From contig OZ277031.1 in the NCBI GenBank assembly GCA_965613685.1, forward strand, positions 248,001 through 312,000: DNA of 64,000 nucleotides, in the 5' to 3' direction. This stretch comes from Methylotenera oryzisoli_B (GTDB taxonomy: Bacteria; Pseudomonadota; Gammaproteobacteria; Burkholderiales; Methylophilaceae). How positions within the stretch are numbered: position 1 is the first letter of the stretch; every line of letters begins with the position of its first letter. The notes beneath the pieces are model-generated. The model searched no databases and was not told the origin of the DNA. It was given only the letters and a program-made list of their open reading frames with translations. Position numbers and translations under genes: made by a program. Positions 50,065 to 56,937 of this stretch are shown here, piece after piece.

Positions 50065-52233
50065 ATGATGCAACTGCTGACCTCACACGCTAACAAGGGA
50101 TTGGTATTTTTTATCAGTGTCTTGTGCCTGTGCGTCAGTTTTACGGTATCTGCCGAAACCGCCCCCGACGTTAACGCCTTACCCACCAACGGCCAAGTGG
50201 TGGCCGGCACCGCCAACATCAGCACCGACAACAGCAATGCCAACGCGCCGGTGCTAAACGTCAATCAAGCCAGCCAACGCGCCGTGGTCAATTGGGATAA
50301 ATTCGATGTCGGCTCGGCGGCCACGGTTAACTTCAAGCAACCCAATGCCCAAGCCTCCACCTTAAACCGCGTCACGGATGCCAACCCCAGTAAAGTGTTT
50401 GGCAAGATCAATGCCCCCGGTGAAGTGGTGTTGGTTAACCAAGCCGGCGTTTACTTTGCCCCTGGCGCCAGCTTGGATGTCGGTTCGGTGGTCGCCACCA
50501 GTCACAGCATTAGCGATGCCGATTACATGGCAGGCAAAAACCAATTTGACCGCAATGGCGCCACCGGCAAAGTCATTAACGAAGGCAATATTAAAACCGC
50601 CTTAGCCGGATACGTCGCCTTGCTCGCGCCCGAAGTGCGCAACAGCGGCGTGATTGTCGCGCAAATGGGCACCGACAGCGTGACATTAACTGGCGCTTTG
50701 GCCCGTGCCACAGGCTCAAATGTGGGCACGACTTACGCCATCAACCAAGGCAGCTTGACCACCTCAGCTGGCAGCAACTACAGCATTCAATACACATTGG
50801 CCGACTTTGCCATCACTGCCCGTCCTGTCTATGTCACGGCCAATGCCGGTCAATCCAAAATTTACGGTGAAACCGATCCGACCTTTACATACACCACCGC
50901 GGCTAACACCACCGGCTCTGGCCTAATGGGCACCGACAGCGTGACATTAACCGGCGCTTTGGCCCGTGCCACAGGCTCAAATGTGGGCACGACTTACGCC
51001 ATCAACCAAGGCAGCTTGACCACCTCAGTTGGCAGCAACTACAGCATTCAATACACATCGGCCGACTTTGCCATCACTGCCCGTCCTGTCTACGTCACGG
51101 CCAATGCCGGTCAATCCAAAATTTACGGTGAAACCGATCCGACCTTTACATACACCACCGCGGCTAACACCACCGGCTCTGGCCTAATGGGCACCGACAG
51201 CGTGACATTAACCGGCGCTTTGGCCCGTGCCACAGGCTCAAATGTGGGCACGACTTACGCCATCAACCAAGGCAGCTTGACCACCTCAGCTGGCAGCAAC
51301 TACAGCATTCAATACACCGGGGCTAACTTTGCCATTACCGCTAAACCGGTGGTGATTAGCTCCAGCAACAGCGCGACCACTTACAACGGCGTGAGCACCT
51401 ACGAAGACTTTGCTAATGCGGCTGGGTTTAGTACCGATGTGGCTTTGGTCGGTTCGGATGCCATAGGCTCATTCACGCAAGCGGTAACGGTGGGTGGGGT
51501 GGCGGTGACTGGCATCGCCCAAGCCGGTAGTTTTGTTGCTACGCCAAGTGCGGCCATCATGGCCAGCGGCTCAGCAAGCAATTACGCCTTTACTTACTCG
51601 GCCACGACCAACACGGTGGCCAAGGCCAATTTAAGCATTAGCGCCACCGCCAGCTTAACGGGCAATGTTTACAACGGCAGCGCCTACACTGGCAATTACA
51701 CCAGCACTTTCCTTGGTGCGGATGCCAGTCTAGCCGCCATTAGCGGCTTGGCCACGGGTACCAATGTGGGCAGCTATGCATCGAATATCGCCGTGACCGG
51801 CGCGGTCTTGGATAACTATAACGCGCCCACTATTAGCAATGCTAACTTTGCTATTAGCCCAAGGCCGATCAGCATGACTCCTACCGTTGCAACCAAGGTC
51901 ATAGGCGATGCCGATCCAGCCTTAGAGGTAACCATCCGTGCCGGTAGCATGGCGCCAACCGATGCCCTCAATGATGTAACGGGTGCGATTAGCCGTACAG
52001 CCGGTGAAGAGGTGGCAAGCTACGATATCCTAATGGGCGTGGGTGCTAAAGCAGCTAACTATGACATCAGCTACAGTGCTAGCAACGGGGCCTTTAGCAT
52101 TACCGATAGACCGGTGGTGTCTACCGGATCAGGCATAGCAGGCGCGATTTTAGTGATTGAAGACGAAGAACTCACGCGCAGGGAAGGGAGACGCGATCGC
52201 CGACGTAGTGTCGCTGGTCGCTGTTTCCCTTAA
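50065..52233 (+). CDS. TpsA-like filamentous haemagglutinin-type protein with MBG repeats
   Basis: A 722-residue exoprotein. A signal peptide runs to about residue 30 (VSFTVSAETA); a TPS secretion domain follows (VLNVNQASQRAVVNWDKFDVG, LVNQAGVYFAPGASLDVG, ALLAPEVRNSGVIVAQMGT, to about residue 203). It then switches directly into 87-residue MBG-type repeats (FAITARPVYVTANAGQSKIYGETDPTFTY). Three to four further MBG-like units reach residue 690, and the tail is short and arginine-rich. It is much smaller than typical TpsA proteins. With tpsB interrupted, secretion is doubtful. Confidence 0.82.
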   Translation: MMQLLTSHANKGLVFFISVLCLCVSFTVSAETAPDVNALPTNGQVVAGTANISTDNSNANAPVLNVNQASQRAVVNWDKFDVGSAATVNFKQPNAQASTLNRVTDANPSKVFGKINAPGEVVLVNQAGVYFAPGASLDVGSVVATSHSISDADYMAGKNQFDRNGATGKVINEGNIKTALAGYVALLAPEVRNSGVIVAQMGTDSVTLTGALARATGSNVGTTYAINQGSLTTSAGSNYSIQYTLADFAITARPVYVTANAGQSKIYGETDPTFTYTTAANTTGSGLMGTDSVTLTGALARATGSNVGTTYAINQGSLTTSVGSNYSIQYTSADFAITARPVYVTANAGQSKIYGETDPTFTYTTAANTTGSGLMGTDSVTLTGALARATGSNVGTTYAINQGSLTTSAGSNYSIQYTGANFAITAKPVVISSSNSATTYNGVSTYEDFANAAGFSTDVALVGSDAIGSFTQAVTVGGVAVTGIAQAGSFVATPSAAIMASGSASNYAFTYSATTNTVAKANLSISATASLTGNVYNGSAYTGNYTSTFLGADASLAAISGLATGTNVGSYASNIAVTGAVLDNYNAPTISNANFAISPRPISMTPTVATKVIGDADPALEVTIRAGSMAPTDALNDVTGAISRTAGEEVASYDILMGVGAKAANYDISYSASNGAFSITDRPVVSTGSGIAGAILVIEDEELTRREGRRDRRRSVAGRCFP
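50665..51343 (+). repeat. 261-bp tandem repeats within tpsA
   Basis: Units start at 50665, 50926 and 51187, each opening with ATGGGCACCGACAGC; two are complete and the third runs for about 155 bases. They differ at only a few positions, such as TCAGCTGG/TCAGTTGG. Each encodes 87 residues of an MBG-type repeat. Confidence 0.92.
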
Positions 52234-52250
52234 TTACCGAACGATAGGGC

Positions 52251-52311
52251 TTAATGTAGGAGCGGCGCCCCGCCGCGATCGTCCTATTTCGCGGTCACAG
52301 ACCGCTCCTAC
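52251..52311. repeat. REP-like element, family A copy 5, right of tpsA
   Basis: GTAGGAGCGGCGCCCCGCCGCGA (in two blocks) at 52256-52278 is followed by TCGCGGTC...ACCGCTCCTAC (to 52311), an imperfect inverted repeat. Bases 52251-52278 are identical to 50025-50052. Confidence 0.82.
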
Positions 52312-52352
52312 AAATGACGGGAATGCCCTTGCGGCATTGCGGCATCGCCGCG
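52302..52352. repeat. Left flanking repeat of the hipBA locus
   Basis: The reverse complement of 52302-52352 matches 54291-54332 (CGCGGC, GCCGCAAT, GGCATTCCCGTCATTTGTAGGAG in order), apart from an eight-base insertion and three changes. The two copies bracket hipBA in inverted orientation. Confidence 0.8.
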
Positions 52353-52453
52353 AACAGCAGATTGGTCATCGCGATCTGAGCCATAGGCGGGCTTAATGCC
52401 CTAGAGGTTTAATTTACTGGTAGGGTGACAAAAAAAGCGTGTATCAGTCGAGT

Positions 52454-53767
52454 TTACAGGCGTTGGCGTAAGTTGGGGCTGGAGACGTCGTCAATATGTC
52501 GAAAAGCGGGGGCGATAAGATCCATCTGTCTTAGCGGCACCGCTAAGCTTTCAAAAGTCACTCTCCACTGGCGAACTATGCGACACACCCGATCTATCAC
52601 TCTTAATGCGTCGGCGTCGCTTAAGCCGAAGCGCTCTTTGGATGCGTAAGCGTTATCCAGTGTGGCTAGCCTGCCTTTTGGGCCGATACCCAGATGCAAA
52701 AATCGTTCACTAGCAAGCGTGGCTCTGGGCATGACGTCATAGAGCGGACTGAGGCGCCAGCCAAGGAGAGCTGCGTCCCATAAAAAAGCGTGATTGCGCA
52801 GATGGTCGTCATCGTTACTGACCATAATATTGAAGATCATGCGCGCATAAAGCTCCTCTATGTCTGCCTTAATGCAGGCGGTGGCACCGTGACGGCGTAT
52901 GGCACTGACCATGTCCGTATAGCTTTTGCTCGGCGAATCCAGTTCATCGCAAGCCAATAAGGTCAGCGCGCTAATCATGGGATGCCTAATTTCTTTGTGG
53001 TGGTGGGCGAGGGTGCCTGCATCGACATAGGATCGATCGAAACGGCGTATCAGCAAGGCTTGTTTATTTTGTATGCTGACTAAGCGCGTTTCCGGGACGT
53101 TAAGGCTGGCCAGTTGCGCTAATTTTAACGTGGCATGTTCTAATGCCGGTACGTTAAGTTGATGGTCGTGTTGGCTGGAGAATTTGGCTAGCCAAAGCAC
53201 CTCATCACCACCACGCACGCTAACCTTAGGACGCATGCCGCCAAGCCCGCTCCCTGCTAAAAAAATGGCTGCTAGGCTTTCGGGAATCTGAAGTCCAAGT
53301 TCGATTCGTTCTGCTGCCTCCATTAAATAAGCCAAAGAATGAATCGACCCTTGTGTGGCATGAGGCGGTGCCGACAAAGACATTCGGACATCCAATGCCC
53401 CTATCCGATCGCTACCGGCTTCAAGTAGGTAGGTTGACTCAGCCAGGCTATTGGCGGGTACCTTGTGGCGCGATTCAATTACTCTGCGGCCCCAAGCATC
53501 TGGTGTTGCATCCCGCAAGCCGCCGAAAAAAGCGAGGCCGTTGGGAGGAATCAATAGCTTACCGCGCACCTTGTCTTTATCGCTTAGGCTTAATCCGACT
53601 GGGTCTATTTCGATGGCATTGGCGCGATCAATGTAGCGCTGCCCGTAAGCAAACGTGGACGCGATTAATTGATGGCCTTGCTCAATCAAGTCTAGCTTTC
53701 CGGCAGGAACAAATTCGCCATCCAAATGTGCAAAGACAAACAGTGATTGTTTGGCAGTCGTGGACAT
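52454..53767 (-). CDS. HipA-type serine/threonine kinase toxin
   Basis: A 437-residue HipA-like kinase. E. coli HipA phosphorylates glutamyl-tRNA synthetase and causes growth arrest. Catalytic elements are in place: NDDDHLRN at 318-325 (Asp320, Asn325) and the metal-binding Tyr-Asp in LSPLYDVMP (Asp344). The P-loop-like GSGLGGMRPKVSV replaces the SGxQPK form. The start overlaps the hipB stop by one base. The target is unknown. It is probably a complete, functional toxin gene. Confidence 0.9.
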   Translation of the reverse strand: MSTTAKQSLFVFAHLDGEFVPAGKLDLIEQGHQLIASTFAYGQRYIDRANAIEIDPVGLSLSDKDKVRGKLLIPPNGLAFFGGLRDATPDAWGRRVIESRHKVPANSLAESTYLLEAGSDRIGALDVRMSLSAPPHATQGSIHSLAYLMEAAERIELGLQIPESLAAIFLAGSGLGGMRPKVSVRGGDEVLWLAKFSSQHDHQLNVPALEHATLKLAQLASLNVPETRLVSIQNKQALLIRRFDRSYVDAGTLAHHHKEIRHPMISALTLLACDELDSPSKSYTDMVSAIRRHGATACIKADIEELYARMIFNIMVSNDDDHLRNHAFLWDAALLGWRLSPLYDVMPRATLASERFLHLGIGPKGRLATLDNAYASKERFGLSDADALRVIDRVCRIVRQWRVTFESLAVPLRQMDLIAPAFRHIDDVSSPNLRQRL

Positions 53768-54108
53768 TAAAAATCCAGCTCCTTGAGTTCGCTGGCGGTT
53801 AGGCCGCGAACACGCTGGCCTAATAAACGATCCTTCATGGCGGCAAGGGAAGGGTCGTCCTCAGACAGCAGCCTTAATAAGGTCATGCCCGGTGCAATGG
53901 CATCTAAGTAACGTATGGTCACGCCTAATGCCACACCTGGGTCGCCACGTTCTAAGCGCTGAGCGGTTGCGCGTGAAATGCCTGCGCGTAACCCCGCCTC
54001 GGATTGTTTAACCCGCCTAGCGTGACGTAGGCGCACTAAGGCCTCACCCACATCGGTGAGGTGTTCTGCTAGATTGCTTGGCAGTGCGGCAGATTGATTG
54101 ATGCGCAT
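53767..54108 (-). CDS. HipB-type Xre family antitoxin
   Basis: A 113-residue protein with an Xre helix-turn-helix (RLRHARRVKQSEAGLRAGISRATAQRLERGD, residues about 26-56). It pairs with the HipA-like kinase by a one-base overlap, the usual antitoxin-first order, and should bind the kinase and repress the operon. A promoter with a dyad over its -35 lies about 50 bases upstream. Confidence 0.9.
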   Translation of the reverse strand: MRINQSAALPSNLAEHLTDVGEALVRLRHARRVKQSEAGLRAGISRATAQRLERGDPGVALGVTIRYLDAIAPGMTLLRLLSEDDPSLAAMKDRLLGQRVRGLTASELKELDF

Positions 54109-54153
54109 GGTGCTTGAATGTCCCTTGCTGGTTAGTAGTAGGATTGAACGGCT

Positions 54154-54185
54154 AATCTATAGTTTATATAGGACGTTGTCAACGT
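54154..54185 (-). promoter_or_regulatory. hipBA promoter with operator-like dyads
   Basis: On the minus strand a perfect TTGACA (54177-54182) and TAGATT (54154-54159) have a 17-base spacer. ACGTTG-T-CAACGT (54173-54185) is a dyad centred on the -35, and CTATA/TATAG (54157-54171) is a second dyad over the spacer and -10. Both are fit for repression by the Xre antitoxin. Confidence 0.7.
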
Positions 54186-54187
54186 AT

Positions 54188-54244
54188 TAAATGACTCATA
54201 AATAATCCATTATGTATGTTAATGGATTATTTATGAGTCATTTA
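54188..54244. repeat. Perfect 25-bp inverted repeat upstream of hipBA
   Basis: Arms 54188-54212 and 54220-54244 are exact complements around a seven-base loop. The sequence is AT-rich (TAAATGACTCATAA at the outer end, AATCCATTA at the inner end). It starts six bases upstream of the hipBA -35. It has no T run and could be an operator pair, a replication or recombination site, or a relic of a mobile element. Confidence 0.85.
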
Positions 54245-54290
54245 TTGGATTTAAGTTGAGGTGGCGGTGAGCAAGGCATCGTGGGTTTAT

Positions 54291-54343
54291 CGCGGCAACG
54301 CCGCAATGGCATTCCCGTCATTTGTAGGAGTGGCATCCCACTG
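54291..54343. repeat. Right flanking repeat of hipBA with family A half-element
   Basis: 54291-54332 is the inverted copy of 52302-52352. From 54324 it runs into GTAGGAGTGGCATCCCACT, a half family A element with its own small hairpin (AGTGG/CCACT). Confidence 0.78.
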
Positions 54344-54355
54344 CAAACAAGACGC

Positions 54356-54456
54356 CGTTCGTCATCCTCACAAAAGAAACATCGTTCGTCATCCTCGCGT
54401 AGGCGGGGATCCAACTGGTTTTATTAAAATGGATTCCCGTTGTCACGGGAATGACG
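54356..54456. repeat. Family D inverted repeat (CGTCAT...ATGACG type)
   Basis: CGTCATCCTCGCG...GGGGATCCA (54387-54413) and TGGATTCCCG...GGGAATGACG (54430-54456) form an imperfect inverted pair. CGTTCGTCATCCTC also occurs as a direct repeat at 54356 and 54384. This type is widespread in proteobacteria and often linked to REP-type or IS-derived elements. The gap 54457-54539 holds nothing I can name. Confidence 0.75.
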
Positions 54457-54539
54457 GGGCACGAGTGGTAGGGCATCCTCGCCGCGAAGTCATTGCTGGC
54501 ATGCCCAAAATAGGCGATGCAGTTGGGAAAGGATTCTAA

Positions 54540-55388
54540 CTATTTAATTACTGCGTTTTTAGCCAGCTCTTCCACCAACACTTTGCGTTTGGCATCGACC
54601 AAACCTTTAATGACGTTGTTTTTTGCGTCGTCAAAACTGGCCGGTTTGAATTTGCGGATGTCTTCCACTTTAAGGATGTGCCAACCTAAATTGGTTTGCA
54701 CCGGGTTGCTGACGTTGCCTTTTTTCAAGCTTAAGACAATGTCGTCCAAGGGTTTGACTATCATGCTGGGTAGCAACCAGCCTAGCTTACCACCCTGAGC
54801 GGCAGAAGGCTTATCCAGCGATTTGTCTTGAGCAATGCGCTCAAACGATTCATTGTTTTCTAGGCGTTTGCTGACGTCTTGCGCTTCTTGCTCGCTGCCT
54901 AAGAGGATTTGCGACACGCTGTATTCGTTCGCGTTGCGGCCGCTTTTGGTGGATTCTAATTGGCGATTGTATTCGTTACGCACGTCTTCTTCTTTGATCG
55001 GATTTTTCTTGAAGTAGTCGGCAAACCAGGCGTCGACCAACACTTGCTGCTGCATCAGTTTCACTTGCGCCTTCACTTCGGGTAAGGCGTCTAATTTTTT
55101 CTTGCGCGCATCTCCGGCAACCAATTCGCGGGCGATCAATTCGTTTAAGACCATTTTTTCTGCATCCGGACCCACTTGTTGGCCTTGCGCTTGCAGGTTT
55201 TGCATGAAGTGATTGAGTTGCTCTTGGCTGATGGCCACGCCGTTCACGGTCTTGATGGCTTTGCTTGTTTCAGCGCTGGCTTTCGGTTCCTTGCTGGCTT
55301 TTTCTGCGGCTAAACTTGAGGCGCTGCCTAATGCCAGGCTAAGGCAGAGTAAGTACTGCGCTAGGTGATTAAAACGTGAGGTGGCCAT
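54540..55388 (-). CDS. Parvulin-type periplasmic peptidyl-prolyl isomerase
   Basis: A 282-residue exported foldase (PpiC/SurA/PrsA-like). A signal peptide ends near LGSASSLAAEK; the N-terminal helical chaperone part (ISQEQLNHFMQNLQAQ, ELIARELVAGDARKKKLD) precedes the PPIC domain (YSVSQILLGSEQEAQDVSKRL, GKLGWLLPSMIVKPLDD, GWHILKVEDIR). The ATG at 55388 with AAGGAT is preferred over the frame start at 55418. It should help outer membrane proteins fold. Confidence 0.92.
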   Translation of the reverse strand: MATSRFNHLAQYLLCLSLALGSASSLAAEKASKEPKASAETSKAIKTVNGVAISQEQLNHFMQNLQAQGQQVGPDAEKMVLNELIARELVAGDARKKKLDALPEVKAQVKLMQQQVLVDAWFADYFKKNPIKEEDVRNEYNRQLESTKSGRNANEYSVSQILLGSEQEAQDVSKRLENNESFERIAQDKSLDKPSAAQGGKLGWLLPSMIVKPLDDIVLSLKKGNVSNPVQTNLGWHILKVEDIRKFKPASFDDAKNNVIKGLVDAKRKVLVEELAKNAVIK

Positions 55389-55448
55389 GACCGTATCCTT
55401 ATGAATGAATGCGGCCATTATAAACTAGCTGATGGCGTATGCGTTTTC

Positions 55449-55477
55449 AAAAAACAAAAGCCCCATTGCTGGGGCTT
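55449..55477 (-). terminator. Intrinsic terminator after tRNA-Ser
   Basis: AAGCCCCA (55458-55465) pairs with TGGGGCTT (55470-55477) across a four-base loop; on the minus strand a T-rich run (TTGTTTTTT) follows. It lies nine bases beyond the tRNA 3' end. Confidence 0.88.
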
Positions 55478-55485
55478 GTATTTTT

Positions 55486-55579
55486 TGGCGGAGAGCGAGG
55501 GATTCGAACCCTCGATACAGATTTAAGCCCGTATGCTTCCTTAGCAGGGAAGTGCCTTCGACCACTCGGCCAGCTCTCC
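55486..55579 (-). tRNA. tRNA-Ser (anticodon GCT)
   Basis: A 94-base tRNA with the long variable arm of serine isoacceptors. Acceptor GGAGAGC pairs with GCTCTCC, the anticodon arm is TTCCC-TGCTAAG-type with anticodon GCT, and the T arm has GGTTCGAATCC. CCA is encoded at 55486-55488. It reads AGC/AGU and lies downstream of lysC on the same strand. Confidence 0.95.
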
Positions 55580-55685
55580 GTTTTGATGCGCTATTGCTAC
55601 TTGGTATTGCTTAATCGAGGCGCGATATTACTTGATTCACCGCCAAAAATCAATTTTATATTCCTAGGCAAAGGCCCAGGAATGC

Positions 55686-56912
55686 TTACTTGCCTTCTAA
55701 TTCAAAGGCCTTGTGTAAGACGCGAACGGCCAGTTCCAAGTATTTCTCGTCCACCACCACGGCAATCTTGATTTCTGAGGTGGAAATCATTTGAATGTTG
55801 ATGCCTTCTTCGGCCAAGGTGCGGAACATTTGGCTGGCAATGCCGACGTGTGAACGCATGCCCACGCCAACCACGGACACTTTAGCAATTTTGTCGTCGC
55901 CGCTGATTTCACGGGCACCAATGTGCGCTTGCACTTTGTCATTCAAAATGGCCAAGGCTTTGTTCATTTCGTTTTTGTGCACGGTGAAGGTGAAGTCGGT
56001 CGCGCCATCGGCCCCGGTGTTTTGGATGATCATGTCGACATCAATGTTGGCATCGGCAATCGGGCCCAAGATTTGGTAAGCAATGCCTGGTTTGTCCGGT
56101 ACGCCTAAGACGGTGATTTTGGCTTCATCGCGGTTAAAGGCAATGCCTGAGATGATGGGTTGTTCCATGTTGTCTTCTTCCTCAAATGTAATCAATGTGC
56201 CGTCGCCTTCTTCTTCGAACGAGGACAACACACGCAACTTAACTTTATATTTACCGGCAAATTCGACTGAGCGGATTTGCAATACTTTAGAACCTTGGCT
56301 GGCTAACTCCAGCATTTCTTCAAAGGTGATGGAATTGAGGCGACGCGCCTCTGGCACCAAGCGTGGGTCGGTGGTGTAAACACCGTCCACGTCGGTGTAA
56401 ATTTGGCATTCGTCGGCACCCAATGCCGCGGCCAGCGCCACGCCGGTGGTGTCGGAGCCACCGCGACCTAAGGTGGTGATGTTGCCTTGTGCGTCCACAC
56501 CCTGGAAGCCTGCCACCACGCAAACGTAACCGGCGTCCAAGTCGGCTTTTAGGTTGACTTGATCGATGTTAAGAATGCGCGCTTTGGTGTAAGCGTCGTC
56601 GGTTAAAATTTTCACCTGGGCGCCGGTGTAGCTTTTGGCTTTGATACCCAATTCAATCAAGGCTAAGGCGGTCATGCCTACCGTTACTTGCTCACCGGTC
56701 GAGACTATCATGTCCAGCTCGCGCGGATCCGGCTCGGCCATCAGCTCTTTGGCGAGGTTGATGAGTTTGTTTGTTTCGCCTGACATGGCGGACACCACCA
56801 CGACCACTTGGTGGCCCATGGCTTTGTAACGCGCCACGCGTCTGGCCACATTGCGAATGCGATCTGGGTTGGCGACCGAGGTGCCACCGTATTTTTGTAC
56901 TATAAGTGCCAT
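55686..56912 (-). CDS. lysC: Aspartate kinase
   Basis: Phosphorylates aspartate, the first step to lysine, threonine, methionine and diaminopimelate. The 408-residue product begins MALIVQKYGGTSVANPDRI, has the kinase motifs VVVSAMSGETNKLI and GRGGSDTTGVALAAALGADECQIYTDVDGVYTTDPR, and two C-terminal ACT domains for feedback control. The length is that of the monofunctional type. It starts 25 bases after alaS, so the two are likely one transcript. Confidence 0.98.
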   Translation of the reverse strand: MALIVQKYGGTSVANPDRIRNVARRVARYKAMGHQVVVVVSAMSGETNKLINLAKELMAEPDPRELDMIVSTGEQVTVGMTALALIELGIKAKSYTGAQVKILTDDAYTKARILNIDQVNLKADLDAGYVCVVAGFQGVDAQGNITTLGRGGSDTTGVALAAALGADECQIYTDVDGVYTTDPRLVPEARRLNSITFEEMLELASQGSKVLQIRSVEFAGKYKVKLRVLSSFEEEGDGTLITFEEEDNMEQPIISGIAFNRDEAKITVLGVPDKPGIAYQILGPIADANIDVDMIIQNTGADGATDFTFTVHKNEMNKALAILNDKVQAHIGAREISGDDKIAKVSVVGVGMRSHVGIASQMFRTLAEEGINIQMISTSEIKIAVVVDEKYLELAVRVLHKAFELEGK

Positions 56913-56937
56913 TTACTGCTTCCTAAATAAACTGTGT

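Noticed and set aside
50665..51343. Tandem array considered as CRISPR or satellite
   Set aside because: Units are 261 bp, directly adjoining, and coding in frame for MBG-type protein repeats; there are no spacers and no cas genes.
54261..54539. 92-codon + strand frame over the repeats right of hipBA
   Set aside because: It is translated from family A and D repeats and their spacers; there is no ribosome site and no protein-like composition.
55486..55579. tRNA-Ser as attachment site of a genomic island
   Set aside because: No second copy of the tRNA 3' end was noticed between 47 and 55 kb by eye, and no integrase gene exists in the window.
55439..55771. 110-codon + strand frame across tRNA-Ser
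   Set aside because: It runs antisense through a certain tRNA and its terminator into the lysC 3' end, so it is spurious.
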